The notes: generated by a model not told the origin, from the letters alone. DNA of 21,704 nucleotides from an uncultured Collinsella sp. (GCA_905204635.1 CAJLAN010000007.1:1-21704); one strand, 5' to 3'; numbered from the stretch's first letter, positions 1 to 7,997 are shown. Program-made: numbers and translations.

Positions 1-231
1 GGGGCCAATTCCCACGAGTCCGCATCCGTGGCTCTGCGCAAACGCCGCCACGGCCGCAGGATCGCAGTCGTCGAGAACAACGTTCTCGCCGCAGCTCGCG
101 GTGCCGCCGTTGCCCGGCGCAATGTAGAGCTTGCCGGCGCGCGGTGATGCTGCGAGCTTGGCTGCCAAAGCATGCTCACGGCCGCCGCTGCCCAACAACA
201 GGATGTCGATGGTTTGAGTGTCCGCCTTCAA
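1..231 (-). CDS. purD: Phosphoribosylamine--glycine ligase (GAR synthetase), N-terminal part, cut by window edge
   Basis: PurD joins phosphoribosylamine and glycine with ATP to give GAR, the second step of de novo purine synthesis in the cytoplasm. Only the first 77 codons are inside the window, and the frame stays open to the edge. The translation begins MKADTQTIDILLLGSGGREH and continues with a conserved APGNGGTA stretch. Both match the N-terminal ATP-grasp preATP domain of PurD (the GSGGREHA and APGN motifs). The start is a TTG at 231, chosen because a good Shine-Dalgarno GAGGAGG lies 5 bases upstream and no ATG fits the conserved N-terminus. It lies downstream of purA on the same strand with a 118-base gap holding a large inverted repeat. 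Identification is firm; the non-ATG start is inferred. Confidence 0.9.
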   Translation of the reverse strand, partial: MKADTQTIDILLLGSGGREHALAAKLAASPRAGKLYIAPGNGGTASCGENVVLDDCDPAAVAAFAQSHGCGLVGIGP

Positions 232-271
232 GGGTGCCTCCTCTATGGATTAACGGCCCGCTCCGCGCGAG

Positions 272-327
272 CCCTTTGCAAGCAAATATACCCCTCGGCC
301 GCCCGTCCGGGCTGCAAAGGGGTATAT
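272..327 (-). promoter_or_regulatory. purA-purD intergenic leader with two mutually exclusive hairpins
   Basis: The gap between purA and purD holds two perfect 9-bp inverted repeats that share bases. One pairs atatacccc (286-294) with ggggtatat (319-327), with a small inner gccc/gggc stem at 301-312. The other pairs ccctttgca (272-280) with tgcaaaggg (313-321). Both use 319-321, and the pairs cross, so they cannot form together. On the minus strand this gives an attenuator-like choice before purD. The first hairpin could instead be the purA terminator, although its U-tract is poor (TATATTTGC). Pairing is visible directly; the regulatory role is inference. Confidence 0.4.
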
Positions 328-349
328 CGCAATAACCAAATAGTCCCGA

Positions 350-1645
<1,296 letters not shown>

Positions 1646-1702
1646 TTACATTCATGGACTGTCTACGCGCCACGCCGGCACGCAGAAGCACAAAACATTC
1701 CC

Positions 1703-1731
1703 AGTATACCCGTGCAACGGGCGCCTGTCCT
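1703..1731 (-). promoter_or_regulatory. Candidate sigma-70-type promoter of purA
   Basis: Read on the minus strand, AGGACA (-35) and TATACT (-10) are separated by exactly 17 bases, about 65 bases upstream of the purA ATG. The -35 overlaps the TAG stop of dnaB. Match to consensus is good for the -10 and moderate for the -35. Confidence 0.5.
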
Positions 1732-3121
1732 ACTCCTCGGCATGTGCCCCATCAAGCTCATAGAACTTGGTGGATGCCGGCAGGAACATCAGGTCGACGT
1801 CGCCGATCGGGCCCGAACGGTTCTTGGCCACGACGATACGCGTAACGCCCTCGTCGGGTCGATCGTCGCGCGAGGCTTCGGCCTCGTCGGCGGAGCGGTC
1901 CAAGAACATGACGATATCGGCGTCCTGCTCGATGGAGCCCGATTCACGAAGGTCGGAAAGCTGCGGGCGCTTGCCGGTACGGGATTCGACCTGACGCGAG
2001 AGCTGTGACAGCGCGATGAGCGGGATCTTGAGCTCCTTGGCCATGATCTTAAGACCACGCGACATCTCCGAAACCTCGACGGTACGGCTCTCGGAGCGGC
2101 GTCCCGGTGGAGGACTCACCAGCTGCAGGTAGTCCAAAATGATGATTGCCTTCTCCTTGTTATGGAGCATGCGGCGGCTCTTGGCGCGAATCTCAGTCAC
2201 TGTGGTGCCGGGCGTATCGTCAATCAGAATATCGAGCTTGGACAAGGTCTGCGTGGCCTCGTTGATATTGGCCCACTGCTCGGGGCTAATGCGGCCCATG
2301 CGGAAGTCACTGATCGAGATCATGGCGTAGGCGCAAATCAGACGCTGGGCAATTTCCTTGCCCGACATCTCCAGTGAGAAGAAGCCGACGGTATAACCAG
2401 CAGCGGCAGCGTTAAGTGCCAGGTTCAGAGCGAACGACGTCTTACCCACGGCAGGACGGGCGCCGATGATGATGAGCTGGCCTTCGCGAAAACCCATGAG
2501 CATGCGGTCGAGCGACGGAAAGCCCGTGGGCACGCCCGCAGCCTGGCCACCGGCCTGGCACACTTCCTCGGCCTCGTTATAGGCCTCGACCATAAACTCG
2601 GTCAGCGTCTTGTAGCTCGACTTGACCTCGCGCGCTGTAACCTTGAGCAGCTTGCTCTCGGCCAGCTCGACAACCTCTTTGGTGTCGGTGGGGGCGTTAT
2701 ATGCCAGCGCGTTGATCTCGTTGGTGGCGCCGATCAGCTCACGCAGCATCGAATCACGGCGAACGATGGCGGCATGGTGCTGCCAGTTGACGAGCGACAG
2801 AGTCTGACCCATCAACTCCAAAATGTACGCTTCGCCGCCCACGGCATCGAGTTTGTTGATGCTTCGCAGGTAATCGATCAGCGAGATGGAGTCGATGGGA
2901 ATGCGACTGTTGTACATATCGACCATCGCGGTATAGATGGTCTTATGAATGGGCCGGTAGAAGTCATCGGGCTGCAGCTCGACCTGGGCCTCTTCGACCA
3001 CCTCGGGCGATAGCAGCATAGCGGCCAGTACATTGGCCTCTGCATCTTGGTTTTGGGGAAGACCCAACTTTGAGCCGCGGTCCTCGACCGTCAGCCCGGT
3101 CTCCCTATCGTCATATGCCAT
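1730..3121 (-). CDS. dnaB: Replicative DNA helicase DnaB
   Basis: DnaB is the hexameric helicase that unwinds DNA ahead of the replication fork and binds primase. The product is 463 residues, the normal length, with no intein. The N-terminal domain starts around PQNQDAEANVLAAMLLSPE. The RecA-like C-terminal domain has Walker A GARPAVGKTSF near residue 220, FFSLEMSGKEIAQRL, Walker B IIILDYLQLV, and the DnaB-specific LSQLSRQVESR and SDLRESGSIEQDAD motifs. I chose the ATG at 3121 (MAYDDRETGL) because GAGG lies 6 bases upstream. In-frame ATGs at 3127 and 3133 are less well supported. It follows the rplI operon, as in many Gram-positives, but a strong terminator at 3274-3313 separates them. Confidence 0.96.
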   Translation of the reverse strand: MAYDDRETGLTVEDRGSKLGLPQNQDAEANVLAAMLLSPEVVEEAQVELQPDDFYRPIHKTIYTAMVDMYNSRIPIDSISLIDYLRSINKLDAVGGEAYILELMGQTLSLVNWQHHAAIVRRDSMLRELIGATNEINALAYNAPTDTKEVVELAESKLLKVTAREVKSSYKTLTEFMVEAYNEAEEVCQAGGQAAGVPTGFPSLDRMLMGFREGQLIIIGARPAVGKTSFALNLALNAAAAGYTVGFFSLEMSGKEIAQRLICAYAMISISDFRMGRISPEQWANINEATQTLSKLDILIDDTPGTTVTEIRAKSRRMLHNKEKAIIILDYLQLVSPPPGRRSESRTVEVSEMSRGLKIMAKELKIPLIALSQLSRQVESRTGKRPQLSDLRESGSIEQDADIVMFLDRSADEAEASRDDRPDEGVTRIVVAKNRSGPIGDVDLMFLPASTKFYELDGAHAEE

Positions 3122-3154
3122 GAGCATCCTCATTCATATCGCTTGCGAGCATCC

Positions 3155-3163
3155 ATAGTATCA
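3155..3163 (-). promoter_or_regulatory. Candidate extended -10 promoter element for dnaB
   Basis: The minus strand reads TGATACTAT about 34 bases upstream of the chosen dnaB start, fitting a TGn-extended -10. No convincing -35 is seen. A 5-bp-arm palindrome (GTCCT/AGGAC) lies about 65 bases further upstream. Confidence 0.3.
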
Positions 3164-3273
3164 GCCACGGTCCCAAAACGCGCCGCGCGCCGCCAATCAT
3201 CACCGAACCAAACGGATGAACGGTCCTGTATATAGGACTTCGACGCAACGTTCACCATGACACTCACTCAGCG

Positions 3274-3313
3274 CAAAAAACAAAAGGGCGCCCTGGTTTC
3301 CCAGAGCGCCCTT
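3274..3313 (-). terminator. Rho-independent terminator of the rpsF-ssb-rpsR-rplI operon
   Basis: On the minus strand, AAGGGCGCTCTGG pairs with CCAGGGCGCCCTT around a GAAA tetraloop. The 13-bp stem contains one G-T wobble, and TTGTTTTTT follows. It begins 33 bases after the rplI stop codon. This is a textbook intrinsic terminator and isolates dnaB from the ribosomal operon. Confidence 0.93.
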
Positions 3314-3345
3314 CTTAGAACAAGATTGTTGCGTTGCAGCAAATG

Positions 3346-3867
3346 CTACTCGGCAGCAGCCTCAGTCTCGACCTCGGCGGTCTCGGCCTCCTCGACCTCA
3401 GCCTCGGCAGCGAGCTCCTCGGCGGTAACGCCGACGAGAACGACAACCTCGGCCTTGATCTCGCGGTACAGCGAGATGGCAACGGTGTGGGCACCGGCAA
3501 CCTTGATGGGCTTACCGAGCTCGACGCGCTTGCGGTCGATGTCCATACCGAGCTGAGCCTTGATGGCGTCAGCGATCATAGCGGCGGTAACGGAGCCAAA
3601 GAGGATGCCCTCGTCGCCGACCTTGACGTCAACGGTGACCGTCTTGCCCTCGAAGGCAGCCTTGGTCTCGTTGGCGGTAGCCAGACGGACGGCCTCGCGC
3701 TTGGCGATGTTGTTGCGACGCTCGTCAAGCTGCTTGAGGTTGCCCTTGGTGGCGGCAACAGCGAGCTTCTTGGGGAACAGGAAGTTCTCAGCGTAACCCT
3801 GAGCGACCTCTACGACGTCACCCTCGCCGCCCTTGCCCTTGATCTCATCGAGAAGAATAACCTTCAT
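3346..3867 (-). CDS. rplI: Large ribosomal subunit protein bL9
   Basis: bL9 binds 23S rRNA domain V and spans from the L1 stalk toward the neighbouring ribosome. The 173-residue product begins MKVILLDEIKGKGGEGDVVE and has the L9 signature GYAENFLFPKKLA near residues 29-41, followed by the long helix and a C-terminal domain. It is longer than the usual ~150 residues because of an Ala/Glu-rich acidic tail of about 25 residues. The ATG is preceded by GGGAG about 8 bases upstream. It is the last gene of the operon, 15 bases after rpsR and just before a strong terminator. Confidence 0.97.
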   Translation of the reverse strand: MKVILLDEIKGKGGEGDVVEVAQGYAENFLFPKKLAVAATKGNLKQLDERRNNIAKREAVRLATANETKAAFEGKTVTVDVKVGDEGILFGSVTAAMIADAIKAQLGMDIDRKRVELGKPIKVAGAHTVAISLYREIKAEVVVLVGVTAEELAAEAEVEEAETAEVETEAAAE

Positions 3868-3882
3868 GATGTGTCTCCCTTC

Positions 3883-4149
3883 TTAGCCGCGGTCGCGGTT
3901 GCCACGAGAGGAAACCACGGGGACGGTGTACGGCAGGAGAGCCATCTCGCGGGCGCGCTTGATGGCGTTGGCGATGTCATGCTGATGCTGCGTGCAAGCG
4001 CCAGTGACGCGACGGGGCTTGATCTTGCCACGGTCGGTCATGTACTTACGGAGAAGCTGAGTGTCCTTATAGTCGATGAACTCAGTGTTCTCCTTGCAGA
4101 ACTGGCAGTACTTACGACGCGGCTGACGTGCAGAAAAATCATTAGCCAT
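3883..4149 (-). CDS. rpsR: Small ribosomal subunit protein bS18, zinc-ligand (C+) type
   Basis: bS18 forms a heterodimer with bS6 on the 30S platform. The 88-residue product begins [18 protein letters not shown] and has the family core [17 protein letters not shown] and PRRVTG, ending in [13 protein letters not shown]. Cys15, Cys18, Cys52 and His55 form a plausible zinc site (C+ form). Some actinobacteria also carry a zinc-free C- paralog elsewhere, which cannot be judged here. The start was set at 4149, not at an upstream in-frame ATG at 4200, because conserved S18 sequence begins here and AAAGG lies about 9 bases upstream. The upstream extension would run back toward ssb. Confidence 0.95.
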   Translation of the reverse strand: MANDFSARQPRRKYCQFCKENTEFIDYKDTQLLRKYMTDRGKIKPRRVTGACTQHQHDIANAIKRAREMALLPYTVPVVSSRGNRDRG

Positions 4150-4221
4150 GTCAAAATACCTTTCGTTTGGCAACTTCGGCGAACCGAAGCCGCCTCTCAC
4201 TCAAAAATAGGTGAACAACCC

Positions 4222-4674
4222 TTAGAACGGGATGTCCTCATCGTAGACGTCGACCGCGGGCGGCGTGGCCACCGGTGCGGCAGGACGTGCTGCGGGCGCG
4301 GGCGCTGCGGGGGCGTAACCGCCCTGATCGTAGCCACCCTGGCCACCACGGGAGCTCATAAACTCGATCTCATCGACGATGACCTCAAGCTTGCTCCGGC
4401 GCTGGCCGTCGCGCTCCCAAGAGCTGTAGCGCAGCTTGCCCTCGATCGCGACCTTGTTTCCCTTTGCCAGGAAACGGCTCACGGCCTCGGCGCGGGTGCC
4501 GAACATGGTGCAGTCGACAAAGTTGGGATAGTCCTCCCACTCGCCAGTCTGCGCGTTGCGGCGACGATCGTTCACGGCGACGCCAAAGGACAGAACCTGG
4601 GTTCCGCCGGCGGTGGCGCGCAGCTCGGGATCGCGGGTGAGGTTACCGGTGATGTTCACTCGATTGATGCTCAT
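4222..4674 (-). CDS. ssb: Single-stranded DNA-binding protein
   Basis: SSB coats single-stranded DNA in replication, repair and recombination and recruits partners through its C-terminal tip. The 150-residue product begins MSINRVNITGNLTRDPELR, the typical OB-fold start, and continues with SFGVAVNDR and FVDCTMFGTRAEAV (residues ~25-65). A Gly/Ala/Pro-rich linker (about residues 112-140) leads to the acidic tip YDEDIPF, the usual partner-binding motif. It sits between rpsF and rpsR, the standard actinobacterial order. AGAGGAAG lies about 10 bases upstream of the ATG. Confidence 0.96.
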   Translation of the reverse strand: MSINRVNITGNLTRDPELRATAGGTQVLSFGVAVNDRRRNAQTGEWEDYPNFVDCTMFGTRAEAVSRFLAKGNKVAIEGKLRYSSWERDGQRRSKLEVIVDEIEFMSSRGGQGGYDQGGYAPAAPAPAARPAAPVATPPAVDVYDEDIPF

Positions 4675-4722
4675 AACTCACTACTTCCTCTTGGGGCACA
4701 AGCCCAGTCCAAAACGACAGTC

Positions 4723-5016
4723 TTACTCCTGGTCGTCGCGACGGACGATCATGTGGCGGACCACAGCGTCGGTGATGCGCAGGACGCGATCAAGCTCGGC
4801 GATCTGGGTAGGATCTGCGTGGAAGTTGATGAGGGTGTAGTCACCATCGGTGAGGTCGTTGATCTCGTAGGCGAGCTTGCGCTTGCCCCACTCGTCAACG
4901 GAGTCGACCTTGCCAGCGCCCTCAGCGATCGTGGTATCGATACGCTTCATAACAGCGAGACGAGTCTCGGGGTCGAGTGACGGGTCAACAAAGAACAGCA
5001 GTTCATAAGCCTTCAT
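4723..5016 (-). CDS. rpsF: Small ribosomal subunit protein bS6
   Basis: bS6 binds 16S rRNA together with bS18 on the 30S platform. The 97-residue product begins MKAYELLFFVDPSLDPE and contains the family patterns DEWGKRKLAYEI and GDYTLINFHADP, ending RRDDQE. Length is normal. The start at 5016 is chosen over an upstream in-frame ATG at 5037 because a near-perfect AGGAGGTGA Shine-Dalgarno lies 5 bases before it. It is the first gene of the rpsF-ssb-rpsR-rplI operon, with a promoter at 5088-5116 and a leader hairpin at 5043-5071. Confidence 0.96.
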   Translation of the reverse strand: MKAYELLFFVDPSLDPETRLAVMKRIDTTIAEGAGKVDSVDEWGKRKLAYEINDLTDGDYTLINFHADPTQIAELDRVLRITDAVVRHMIVRRDDQE

Positions 5017-5042
5017 ATTGTCACCTCCTCTGGGCAAATGTG

Positions 5043-5071
5043 GCTTCAGGTCGTGAAGGTGCGCCTGAAGC
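5043..5071 (-). promoter_or_regulatory. Hairpin in the rpsF leader
   Basis: Gcttcagg (5043-5050) and cctgaagc (5064-5071) form a perfect 8-bp stem with a 13-base loop in the rpsF 5' leader, between promoter and Shine-Dalgarno. S6:S18 complexes bind leader RNA hairpins of this operon in many bacteria. I could not confirm the conserved loop bases of that motif here, so autoregulation is only a possibility. Confidence 0.3.
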
Positions 5072-5087
5072 AGGAAAAGACTTGGTA

Positions 5088-5116
5088 ATAATATCTTTCA
5101 ACCTCCTAGGCTGCAA
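5088..5116 (-). promoter_or_regulatory. Promoter of the rpsF operon
   Basis: On the minus strand TTGCAG and TATTAT are separated by exactly 17 bases, 70-100 bases upstream of rpsF. Both boxes match the sigma-70/SigA consensus well. A short palindrome (gctgca/tgcagc, 5110-5127) overlaps the -35 and might be an operator. Confidence 0.6.
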
Positions 5117-5460
5117 GAATATGCAGCTACAACCTCATGACCTCCACATATGCCCATACTCGCACGACGTTTCATGCGCATTCCAACCAAATGCTGACCA
5201 AAAGCTTGACGGATCTGTGGACAAGATACGGTGCCGTGAGGACAAGCTGAGCCAAGTCGCAGGTCAACGGGCGCATGGTTGTGGTCGCAAAATGCATACC
5301 AGTGGTCTAATTGATCGCCAAAAAGATTTAAAATTCGTTTGCTCGTGGTCTATAAAGTCCTTTTTTGAGCAATTCGCATAGCATGATTTTGCTGGTCAGA
5401 CTGCATGTGTCGCGCGTTTTAGGCACAGCGCGAGACGCTGTGGATCAAAAAATGCCAACT
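5117..5460. other. Intergenic region without recognised gene
   Basis: This stretch between the divergent rpsF and tRNA promoters has no credible gene. A plus-strand frame runs through it (from about 4977 to 5381) but has no ribosome binding site, no recognisable protein and lies partly antisense to rpsF. A 7-bp perfect palindrome (cacagcg/cgctgtg, 5424-5442) lies 25 bases before the tRNA promoter. I see nothing else. Confidence 0.5.
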
Positions 5461-5466
5461 TTTCTG

Positions 5467-5495
5467 TTTGCACTTTGCGATTCCTCGTGTATACT
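5467..5495 (+). promoter_or_regulatory. Promoter of the tRNA-Ser genes
   Basis: TTTGCA (5467-5472) and TATACT (5490-5495) are separated by 17 bases, and the tRNA 5' end follows 16 bases later. This is a good SigA-type promoter for a stable RNA. Confidence 0.65.
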
Positions 5496-5511
5496 GACTT
5501 TCGCATTTAAC

Positions 5512-5602
5512 GGAGAGTTGTCCGAGTGGCCGAAGGAGCACGATTGGAAATCGTGTAGGCGTCAAAAGCGTCTCCAGGGTTCAAATCCCTGACTCTCCGC
5601 CA
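5512..5602 (+). tRNA. tRNA-Ser(GGA)
   Basis: A complete class II tRNA of 91 bases with encoded CCA. The acceptor stem GGAGAGT pairs with ACTCTCC. The anticodon arm CACGA / TCGTG encloses loop TTGGAAA with anticodon GGA, reading UCC and UCU serine codons. It has a long variable arm, as expected for serine, and a T arm CAGGG TTCAAAT CCCTG. A G discriminator is followed by CCA at 5600-5602. Confidence 0.96.
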
Positions 5603-5611
5603 GTTAATTCC

Positions 5612-5641
5612 AAAGCAGGCCTTCGAGCCTGCTTTGTTTTT
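5612..5641 (+). terminator. Intrinsic terminator after tRNA-Ser(GGA)
   Basis: Aaagcaggc (5612-5620) pairs with gcctgcttt (5627-5635) around a 6-base loop and is followed by gttttt. It lies between the two serine tRNA genes, with only about 9 bases before the second gene. Confidence 0.85.
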
Positions 5642-5650
5642 ACCCCACGC

Positions 5651-5741
5651 GGAGGGGTGGCAGAGTGGTTGAATGCGGCGGTCTCGAAAACCGTTTGGCC
5701 TGTATAAGGTCACGAGGGTTCGAATCCCTCCTCCTCCGCCA
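5651..5741 (+). tRNA. tRNA-Ser(CGA)
   Basis: A complete class II tRNA of 91 bases with encoded CCA (5739-5741). The acceptor stem GGAGGGG pairs with CTCCTCC with one G-T wobble. The anticodon loop CTCGAAA has anticodon CGA, reading UCG serine codons. It has a long variable arm and a T arm GAGGG TTCGAAT CCCTC. It lies 48 bases after the first tRNA-Ser and past that gene's terminator. Confidence 0.96.
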
Positions 5742-5752
5742 TTTTGGTTGAG

Positions 5753-5779
5753 AAAGCTCCCAAGAATGGGAGCTTTTTT
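5753..5779 (+). terminator. Intrinsic terminator after tRNA-Ser(CGA)
   Basis: Aaagctccca (5753-5762) pairs with tgggagcttt (5767-5776) around an AGAA tetraloop, and the run of T continues to 5779. This is a strong terminator just before the P1 repeat region. Confidence 0.9.
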
Positions 5780-5811
5780 GTTATCGAAATACGTCTCGAT
5801 CCCACGCTTCC

Positions 5812-5892
5812 CCAAACATGTACGTCACCCTCCAAAACCGACATTTTTCGACATCTTTGGAGGCTGACGTACACGTTTGGATTGAGCTCACG
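5812..5892. repeat. P1 long palindrome, left copy (inverted relative to 7002-7082)
   Basis: Bases 5812-5880 form an imperfect palindrome with ~25-bp arms. The left arm starts ccaaacatgtacgtc and the right arm ends gacgtacacgtttgg, with two mismatches and a 19-base interior. Bases 5881-5892 (attgagctcac) extend the similarity to the reverse complement of the right copy. The interior ATTTTTCGACATC is also shared. It begins 33 bases after the tRNA terminator and ends 10 bases before the stop codon of the nuclease-like gene, so it could also fold as that gene's 3' hairpin. Confidence 0.85.
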
Positions 5893-5901
5893 GGAGCGGC
5901 A

Positions 5902-6909
5902 CTATTCGGAAGGTGCCTCCTCGTCTCGTATGCTTTTCCAGTTGCGGATAAGTGCCTTGCGTAGTTCGTTTTGTTTTCTCTGGTACCCGGTGTCGGTACA
6001 GCGAGGCATGCCGAGTGCTTCGCGAATGTTGTTCATGGCGCGGTGAAAGGCGAGCTGACTACTGAACTGAGCCGAAGTGAGCGTAACGATTCGATATCCC
6101 ATTTGGGAGAGAACGGACTCTCGCTCCGCATCTGCTCCCTTGCGCTCGAGCTCATCGTGAAAACCGCCCTTATATTCGATACCGAGCGCCCTGCGCTTAT
6201 AGGTCACGAGCGCATCGATTTTGAGTGTTCGAGCTTTGGCGCAATGCCAGAGACGTTGAGGGATCTCGAGCGGTTTGTTGAGTTCGATACCTCGGATGCC
6301 AACGCCGCCTTCGCTTGTTGGGAGCGAGAGGGCGATTGCCGAAGCGGTCTCCATAGGCGAGGCCGAGTGATCGTAGATGTGCCTGAGCGCGAGCCGTGCA
6401 CGTGTGGCACCGGGTTTGCCGGGGTGCCGATCGAGCAGTTTGGTTATTTCATCCTTGGAGGTAGTGGCTGGTTGCCCGGTATAAGGGTCGGCGGGATTGA
6501 GCCTCATGCGATAATCGCCGCAAACTTCATAGCCATATTCGAGATATTCGATCCTATCCATCCACCCGGCAGCGAGCGCAAAGGTGAAGGCTTCGTCGGT
6601 GATGAAGATTCCGGGCGTCAACTCGTTAATATGCTCGTAGGGAAGATTTTGTCCAAGAATGTGACAAACGACGCCTTTGGTACGAATTCGCTCGAATTCG
6701 AATACAACCGCGATATCGATAGTCTTAAGCATATCGGACGGAATGCCGCAGTCGGTAAGAGCCTGTCGTATGCGCGCAACACGTTGCTGGGTGGAGATGC
6801 CTTGTGCGCCTATCTGGTAGTCGTGCCGCGCAAGAGACTGAACCAAATTCTGGGGTGCATGATGGACAAGCCATGCGGTTTTATGCGAAATGAGAACAGG
6901 GGTATCCAT
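5902..6909 (-). CDS. Vsr/DUF559-like nuclease-domain protein, paralog 1
   Basis: The 335-residue protein is homologous end to end with 20083-21120: LSHKTAWL (near residue 7), FEFER..., CHILG, EYLEYGYEVCG (121-131) and SPMETA (184-189). The C-terminal domain (about 228-300) looks like a Vsr/DUF559 endonuclease fold: Asp232, Glu245-Tyr-Lys247-Gly, His251, then D260-AER263...LSQMGYRIVTLT. Here the E-x-K form of a PD-(D/E)XK site is intact. I recall this family as common in Coriobacteriia but with no established function; similarity to AbiEi-like proteins of toxin-antitoxin systems is possible but unproven. The ATG is preceded by GAGAGG. The gene sits alone between inverted P1 repeats downstream of tRNA-Ser, suggesting a mobile or accessory unit. 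Identification as nuclease is by motif only. Confidence 0.8.
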   Translation of the reverse strand: MDTPVLISHKTAWLVHHAPQNLVQSLARHDYQIGAQGISTQQRVARIRQALTDCGIPSDMLKTIDIAVVFEFERIRTKGVVCHILGQNLPYEHINELTPGIFITDEAFTFALAAGWMDRIEYLEYGYEVCGDYRMRLNPADPYTGQPATTSKDEITKLLDRHPGKPGATRARLALRHIYDHSASPMETASAIALSLPTSEGGVGIRGIELNKPLEIPQRLWHCAKARTLKIDALVTYKRRALGIEYKGGFHDELERKGADAERESVLSQMGYRIVTLTSAQFSSQLAFHRAMNNIREALGMPRCTDTGYQRKQNELRKALIRNWKSIRDEEAPSE

Positions 6910-7001
6910 TGAGGGCCTCTCGCTCTGAGCCGGTATCCAACTCTTATGTCCGTTGAAGTGGGGAAATATACCGGATGTGAGTAAATCAACTCACTCATGC
7001 T

Positions 7002-7082
7002 GTGAGCTCAATCCAAACATGTACGTCCGCCTCCAAAGATGTCGAAAAATGCTGTTTTTGGAGGGTGACGTACATGTTTTGG
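7002..7082. repeat. P1 long palindrome, right copy
   Basis: Its reverse complement matches 5812-5892 almost throughout, including the gtgagctcaatcc extension on the gene-facing side. The palindrome proper is 7013-7082, with arms ccaaacatgtacgtc... and ...gacgtacatgttttgg. Together the two copies make a 1271-bp unit (5812-7082) with terminal inverted repeats of about 80 bp around a single nuclease-like gene. Confidence 0.85.
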
Positions 7083-7213
7083 ATCCCTGGCATTCCAGCA
7101 ATGCCATGTCAGCATCCGCTGCCAACCGTTTACCGAGCAATAGGGTCGCCAGGCCCGCCAACCATGTACTATGTACGGGCATTGTCTAAACCAGCAACCC
7201 AAAGGACCCCATC

Positions 7214-7903
7214 TTGCCCGTCGTCGCCACTATGACCGTTACCTCACACGCCACGGATGCCATGGTCGCCATCCCGTTTTGGCTCGAAATGTTCGCCGTC
7301 GTCGCGGCTTCAATCTCGGGCGTGTTGGTCGCGCGCGAGCACAAGCTTGACCTGGTGGGCGCGGTCGCGCTCGCGGTGGTCTGCGGTCTGGGCGGCGGTC
7401 TCTTGCGCGACATGACGCTGCAGGTGGGCAACGTCTACATCCTCAACCAGCCGATGGCACTCCCGCTTTCCATTGCCACGGCGGCCATCATCTATATTTT
7501 CCCGGCAATCGTCGACAAACCCGAAAAACTCATTCCCCTGCTCGACATCATCTCGGTCGGCATCTACGCCGCCACTGGAGCAGACAAGGCGCTGGTCTAC
7601 GGCTTTGCGCCGGCGGTGTGCATCATGATGGGCTTTTTCACCGCGGTGGGCGGCGGCATGCTGCGAGATGGTTTTATGGGTGTGGTGCCGGGTATTTTCC
7701 AGCGCACCAACTTCTATGCCATCGCGGCTATCGCCGGATCGGCAAGCTATGTTTGCCTTGTCATGAGCGGCTTGGTCAGCAATGTCGTCGCACTGGTCGT
7801 TTGCGTCGTGGTGACCATGGGGCTGCGCTGGCTATCGCTACGCTTTGATATCAAAAGCCCCACCGAGGACGACATCGCACGCTTTTTGCACCGCAAAAAG
7901 TAG
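7214..7903 (+). CDS. TRIC / UPF0126 family membrane channel protein
   Basis: The 229-residue protein has about seven hydrophobic segments and the two internal repeats of the UPF0126/TRIC (bacterial trimeric intracellular cation channel-like) family. Each repeat carries the signature Gly-Gly-Gly-x-Leu-Arg-Asp: GLGGGLLRD near residues 56-64 and AVGGGMLRD near 143-151. Family members form homotrimeric cation channels in the inner membrane; the physiological role in bacteria is poorly known. I use the TTG at 7214 because AAAGGA lies 7 bases upstream; the ATG at 7232 lacks a ribosome binding site. A polar C-terminal tail ends in HRKK. It stands alone on the plus strand, with the solenoid-protein gene 107 bases downstream. 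Confidence 0.85.
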   Translation: MPVVATMTVTSHATDAMVAIPFWLEMFAVVAASISGVLVAREHKLDLVGAVALAVVCGLGGGLLRDMTLQVGNVYILNQPMALPLSIATAAIIYIFPAIVDKPEKLIPLLDIISVGIYAATGADKALVYGFAPAVCIMMGFFTAVGGGMLRDGFMGVVPGIFQRTNFYAIAAIAGSASYVCLVMSGLVSNVVALVVCVVVTMGLRWLSLRFDIKSPTEDDIARFLHRKK

Positions 7904-7972
7904 GTGGCGCGGCACGACCCTTCGAAATGCAACCGAGAGGCTCTTTTAGAGCGCCCGCGCGTTGGGTACCCT

Positions 7973-7997
7973 GTTAGGTATATGCCAAACACCTAAC
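7973..7997. promoter_or_regulatory. Inverted repeat in front of the solenoid-protein gene
   Basis: Gttaggt (7973-7979) and acctaac (7991-7997) form a perfect 7-bp inverted repeat with an 11-base spacer, ending 13 bases before the ATG at 8011 and just before its AAAAGGA ribosome binding site. It could be an operator or a leader hairpin near the ribosome site. No clear -35/-10 pair was found. Confidence 0.4.

Noticed and set aside
3334..4980. 548-residue plus-strand open frame opposite rplI-rpsR-ssb-rpsF
   Set aside because: It runs across four well identified ribosomal and ssb genes on the other strand, and its Leu/Val/Ala/Gly-rich product matches no known family.
5043..5071. Firm call of an S6:S18 autoregulatory leader
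   Set aside because: The hairpin is real, but I could not match the conserved loop bases of the known motif, so it is listed only as a hairpin.
4977..5381. 134-residue plus-strand open frame upstream of the tRNA genes
   Set aside because: It begins inside antisense rpsF, crosses the rpsF promoter and has no recognisable protein or ribosome site.
5812..7082. CRISPR or classical insertion sequence
   Set aside because: There are only two inverted copies with no spacer array, and the single gene does not look like a known transposase.
7088..7106. Small hairpin tggcatt/aatgcca before the TRIC gene as a terminator
   Set aside because: The stem is 7 bp with no T-run, and there is no gene end for it to serve apart from the P1 repeat.
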